From contig PNJQ01000037.1 of NCBI GenBank assembly GCA_013821985.1, forward strand, positions 1 to 35,430: a DNA stretch of 35,430 bases, given 5' to 3'. Every line of letters starts with the position of its first letter. The first letter of the stretch is position 1. This document shows positions 33,637-35,430 of this stretch, one piece after another. A program made the translations under genes and the position numbers. The notes under the pieces were generated by a model. The model ran no database searches, was not told the origin of the DNA, and saw nothing but the letters and a program-made list of their open reading frames with translations. The stretch is from Opitutus sp. Lineage in GTDB: Bacteria > Verrucomicrobiota > Verrucomicrobiia > Opitutales > Opitutaceae.

Positions 33637-35175
33637 ATGAACAATCTCACCATTGCCAAACGCATCGGCCTCGGCTTCGCCGCTGTCATCGCCGTCGTGA
33701 TCACCCTCGGCGCCTTTGCCACCTATCAGCTTCGCCTCATCGACACCGATGCCGAGCATGTCACCGTCGATTGCCTGCCCGCCATGGCGACCATCGCACT
33801 CGCCTCCAACGTCGTTCAGGAAAACTACATCCTCACGCTGAAGCACGTGCTCTCCCGCGACGCGGCGGAGAAGCGAACGATTCTCGCGACCATCAGCACC
33901 AACATCACCGAGATCGACCAGCTCCTCGTCGATTACGACAAGACGATCACGATCGCACGCGACCGCGAGCTGTTCGAGCAGATGAAGCGCGCCCGGGCCG
34001 GCTACGTGGCGGCGTTTCGCGACGTGACCGCGATCAGCGATCAGAATGACGCGGTCGCCGCCCTCGCCACCCGGCTCGAGCCCGCCTACGCCCCACTCGA
34101 CAAAAGCATTCACGACCTCATTGACTTCAATCGCACCAACGGCATCGAGGCCGGCACCAACATCACGAACAGCGTGAATACGGCGCAGACGGGCGTGGCC
34201 ACCGGCATCATTGTCGCCCTGCTCCTCAGTGTCGGCGTCGGCTTCCTTATCACCAGGACGACGAGCCGCGCACTGTCCTCCGCCATCGATCAGATCGACG
34301 CCGGCGCGCAGCAAACCGCGTCCGCCGCCCAGCAAATTTCCTCCTCCAGCCAGTTGCTCGCCGAGGGTTCCAGCGAGCAAGCCGCCTCACTCGAGGAAAC
34401 AAGCGCCTCGCTGGAGGAAATGTCCGGCATGACCAAGCGCAACGCCGAGAGCGCCCAGCGCGCGAAGGAAACCGCCGGCCGAGCGCGCCACACCGCCGAC
34501 TCCGGCGCGAGCCGCATGCAGACGATGCAACAGGCCATGGACGGGATCCGCTCCGCCAGCGAAGACATCACAAAAATCCTCAAGACGATCGACGAAATCG
34601 CGTTCCAGACAAACATCCTTGCGCTCAACGCCGCCGTCGAAGCCGCCCGCGCGGGCGAGGCCGGCGCCGGCTTCGCCGTCGTCGCCGAGGAAGTCCGCGC
34701 GCTTGCCCAGCGTTCGGCCCAGGCCGCCAAGGAGACGGCGGAGAAAATCGAAACCTCTGTCACGCAAAGCCGGCAGGGCGTCGAGATCAGCGCCGAGGTC
34801 GCGAAAAATTTCAGCGAGATCCAAACCCGCATCCGCGAACTCGACGAGATCGTCTCTGAAATCGCCACCGCCTCGGCCGAACAGAGCCAGGGCATCGGAC
34901 AAGTCACCGGCGCCGTCGCACAGATGGATCAAGTCACGCAGGCCAACGCCGGTTCCGCCGAGGAAACCGCCGCCGCCGCCGAGGAGCTCAACAGCCAGGC
35001 CGCGATGCTGCAGGACGCCATTGGTCAGTTGCAGGCCCTCGCCGGCGGACGCGCGTCCGCTCACCGCGCGTCCGAAATGCATCGCCCGGCTGTCGGCGCC
35101 AACGGATCCGCCTCCCCGGGTCGCACTGCAGCGCCTGCCCCGCGGCGGCGGGAACCGGCGGCGATCCTCACCTGA
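33637..35175 (+). CDS. Methyl-accepting chemotaxis protein, second copy
   Basis: The 512-residue receptor is a paralogue of the one at 31292. It has TM1 (about 10-30), a periplasmic 4HB-like sensor (about 32-180, unlike the first receptor in detail), TM2 (about 187-208), and a cytoplasmic hairpin with the same tip signature ([20 protein letters not shown]). Methylation helices are [19 protein letters not shown] and [17 protein letters not shown]. Again no HAMP domain is recognisable after TM2 ([17 protein letters not shown] leads straight into the coiled coil). The signalling tips of the two genes are nearly identical also at DNA level, which suggests duplication with divergence of the sensor half. 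The tail is Arg/Pro/Ala-rich. Confidence 0.95.
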   Translation: MNNLTIAKRIGLGFAAVIAVVITLGAFATYQLRLIDTDAEHVTVDCLPAMATIALASNVVQENYILTLKHVLSRDAAEKRTILATISTNITEIDQLLVDYDKTITIARDRELFEQMKRARAGYVAAFRDVTAISDQNDAVAALATRLEPAYAPLDKSIHDLIDFNRTNGIEAGTNITNSVNTAQTGVATGIIVALLLSVGVGFLITRTTSRALSSAIDQIDAGAQQTASAAQQISSSSQLLAEGSSEQAASLEETSASLEEMSGMTKRNAESAQRAKETAGRARHTADSGASRMQTMQQAMDGIRSASEDITKILKTIDEIAFQTNILALNAAVEAARAGEAGAGFAVVAEEVRALAQRSAQAAKETAEKIETSVTQSRQGVEISAEVAKNFSEIQTRIRELDEIVSEIATASAEQSQGIGQVTGAVAQMDQVTQANAGSAEETAAAAEELNSQAAMLQDAIGQLQALAGGRASAHRASEMHRPAVGANGSASPGRTAAPAPRRREPAAILT

Positions 35176-35430
35176 TGGCTGGCAGCCACCGCGCCGCTTG
35201 ATGGCGCTCGCGGAGCACATCGGTCTCGTCGCCGTGCAGGTCTGTTCGGCCCGGCATTCGGCGCGCAAATGGACCTAACCACGATCGCCGACGAGGACGC
35301 GGTCGCCAACGAGCCGGCCGCTTGAATCTCGCGGTTGCGGGGAAACGAAAGCGATTCTCCCGGTGCGCTGCATCGGCGGGGTTTTCGTGCCGATGGGTTA
35401 GATCTGCCTCGCATCGCTTCGACCGGCGTC
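35176..35430. other. Trailing region without a supportable gene
   Basis: The last 255 bases contain no ORF with convincing codon use or motif; the open frames present are short or shadow the receptor gene. A promoter for a gene beyond the window may lie here. GCCGATGG at 35389-35396 resembles a sigma-28 -10 box but lacks a matching -35. Confidence 0.5.

Noticed and set aside
35061-35414. 117-residue open frame on the minus strand at the window end
   Set aside because: Arg/Ala/Ser-rich low-complexity translation, partly antisense to the second receptor; no motif or start signal.

Overview
The window is GC-rich bacterial chromosome with tightly packed genes on both strands. I see no rRNA, tRNA, CRISPR array, transposase, integrase or phage gene. 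The gene set (HDOD protein, CheA/CheW with two receptors, DUF899, archaemetzincin, MBOAT pair, large exported M3 peptidase, many exported proteins and lipoproteins) and the strong G/C third-position bias suggest a free-living Gram-negative bacterium. The protein style looks like Verrucomicrobiota, family Opitutaceae, but that is inference and no marker gene here proves it.

Layout. 1-5600: a LOG-like nucleotide-binding protein on +, then a minus-strand run of ACT-domain protein, Tyr/Arg-rich lipoprotein, small membrane protein, sodium:solute symporter, FKBP lipoprotein and an alpha/beta hydrolase. 5774-8303: a two-gene polymer O-acetylation unit (MBOAT plus SGNH-like partner) closed by a terminator. 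8569-9759: a secreted SdrD-B/GYWKN protein behind a palindrome-rich leader. 9923-10930: an exported archaemetzincin lacking its Met-turn methionine. 10954-12587 (minus): a response regulator and a histidine kinase whose membrane domain resembles the plant ethylene receptor. 12714-13582: an ArsR/SRPBCC operon with a clear AT-rich operator. 13682-15052: DUF899, a small CxxC membrane protein and a convergent VOC protein. 15384-18587: exported transglutaminase-like protein, DTW-family tRNA modification enzyme, two tandem small lipoproteins and an orphan response regulator. 18736-24991: peptidyl-dipeptidase, unknown exported protein, DASS-type carboxylate transporter, BON protein and DUF502 protein, with two copies of a 78-bp palindromic repeat. 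25108-27929: peptidase T and an exported beta-propeller protein.

28043-35175 is a chemotaxis locus. cheA and an HDOD gene run on the minus strand. A receptor and cheW run divergently, followed by a second receptor. Sequences resembling the sigma-28 (FliA) promoter, with exact spacing, lie before cheA and the second receptor, which suggests co-regulation with flagellar genes. cheY, cheR and cheB are not in the window.

I found no wholly new multi-gene system. The most distinctive items are the ethylene-receptor-like kinase, the exported archaemetzincin with an altered Met-turn, the paired sigma-28-like promoters, the 78-bp repeat family, and receptors that appear to lack HAMP domains.
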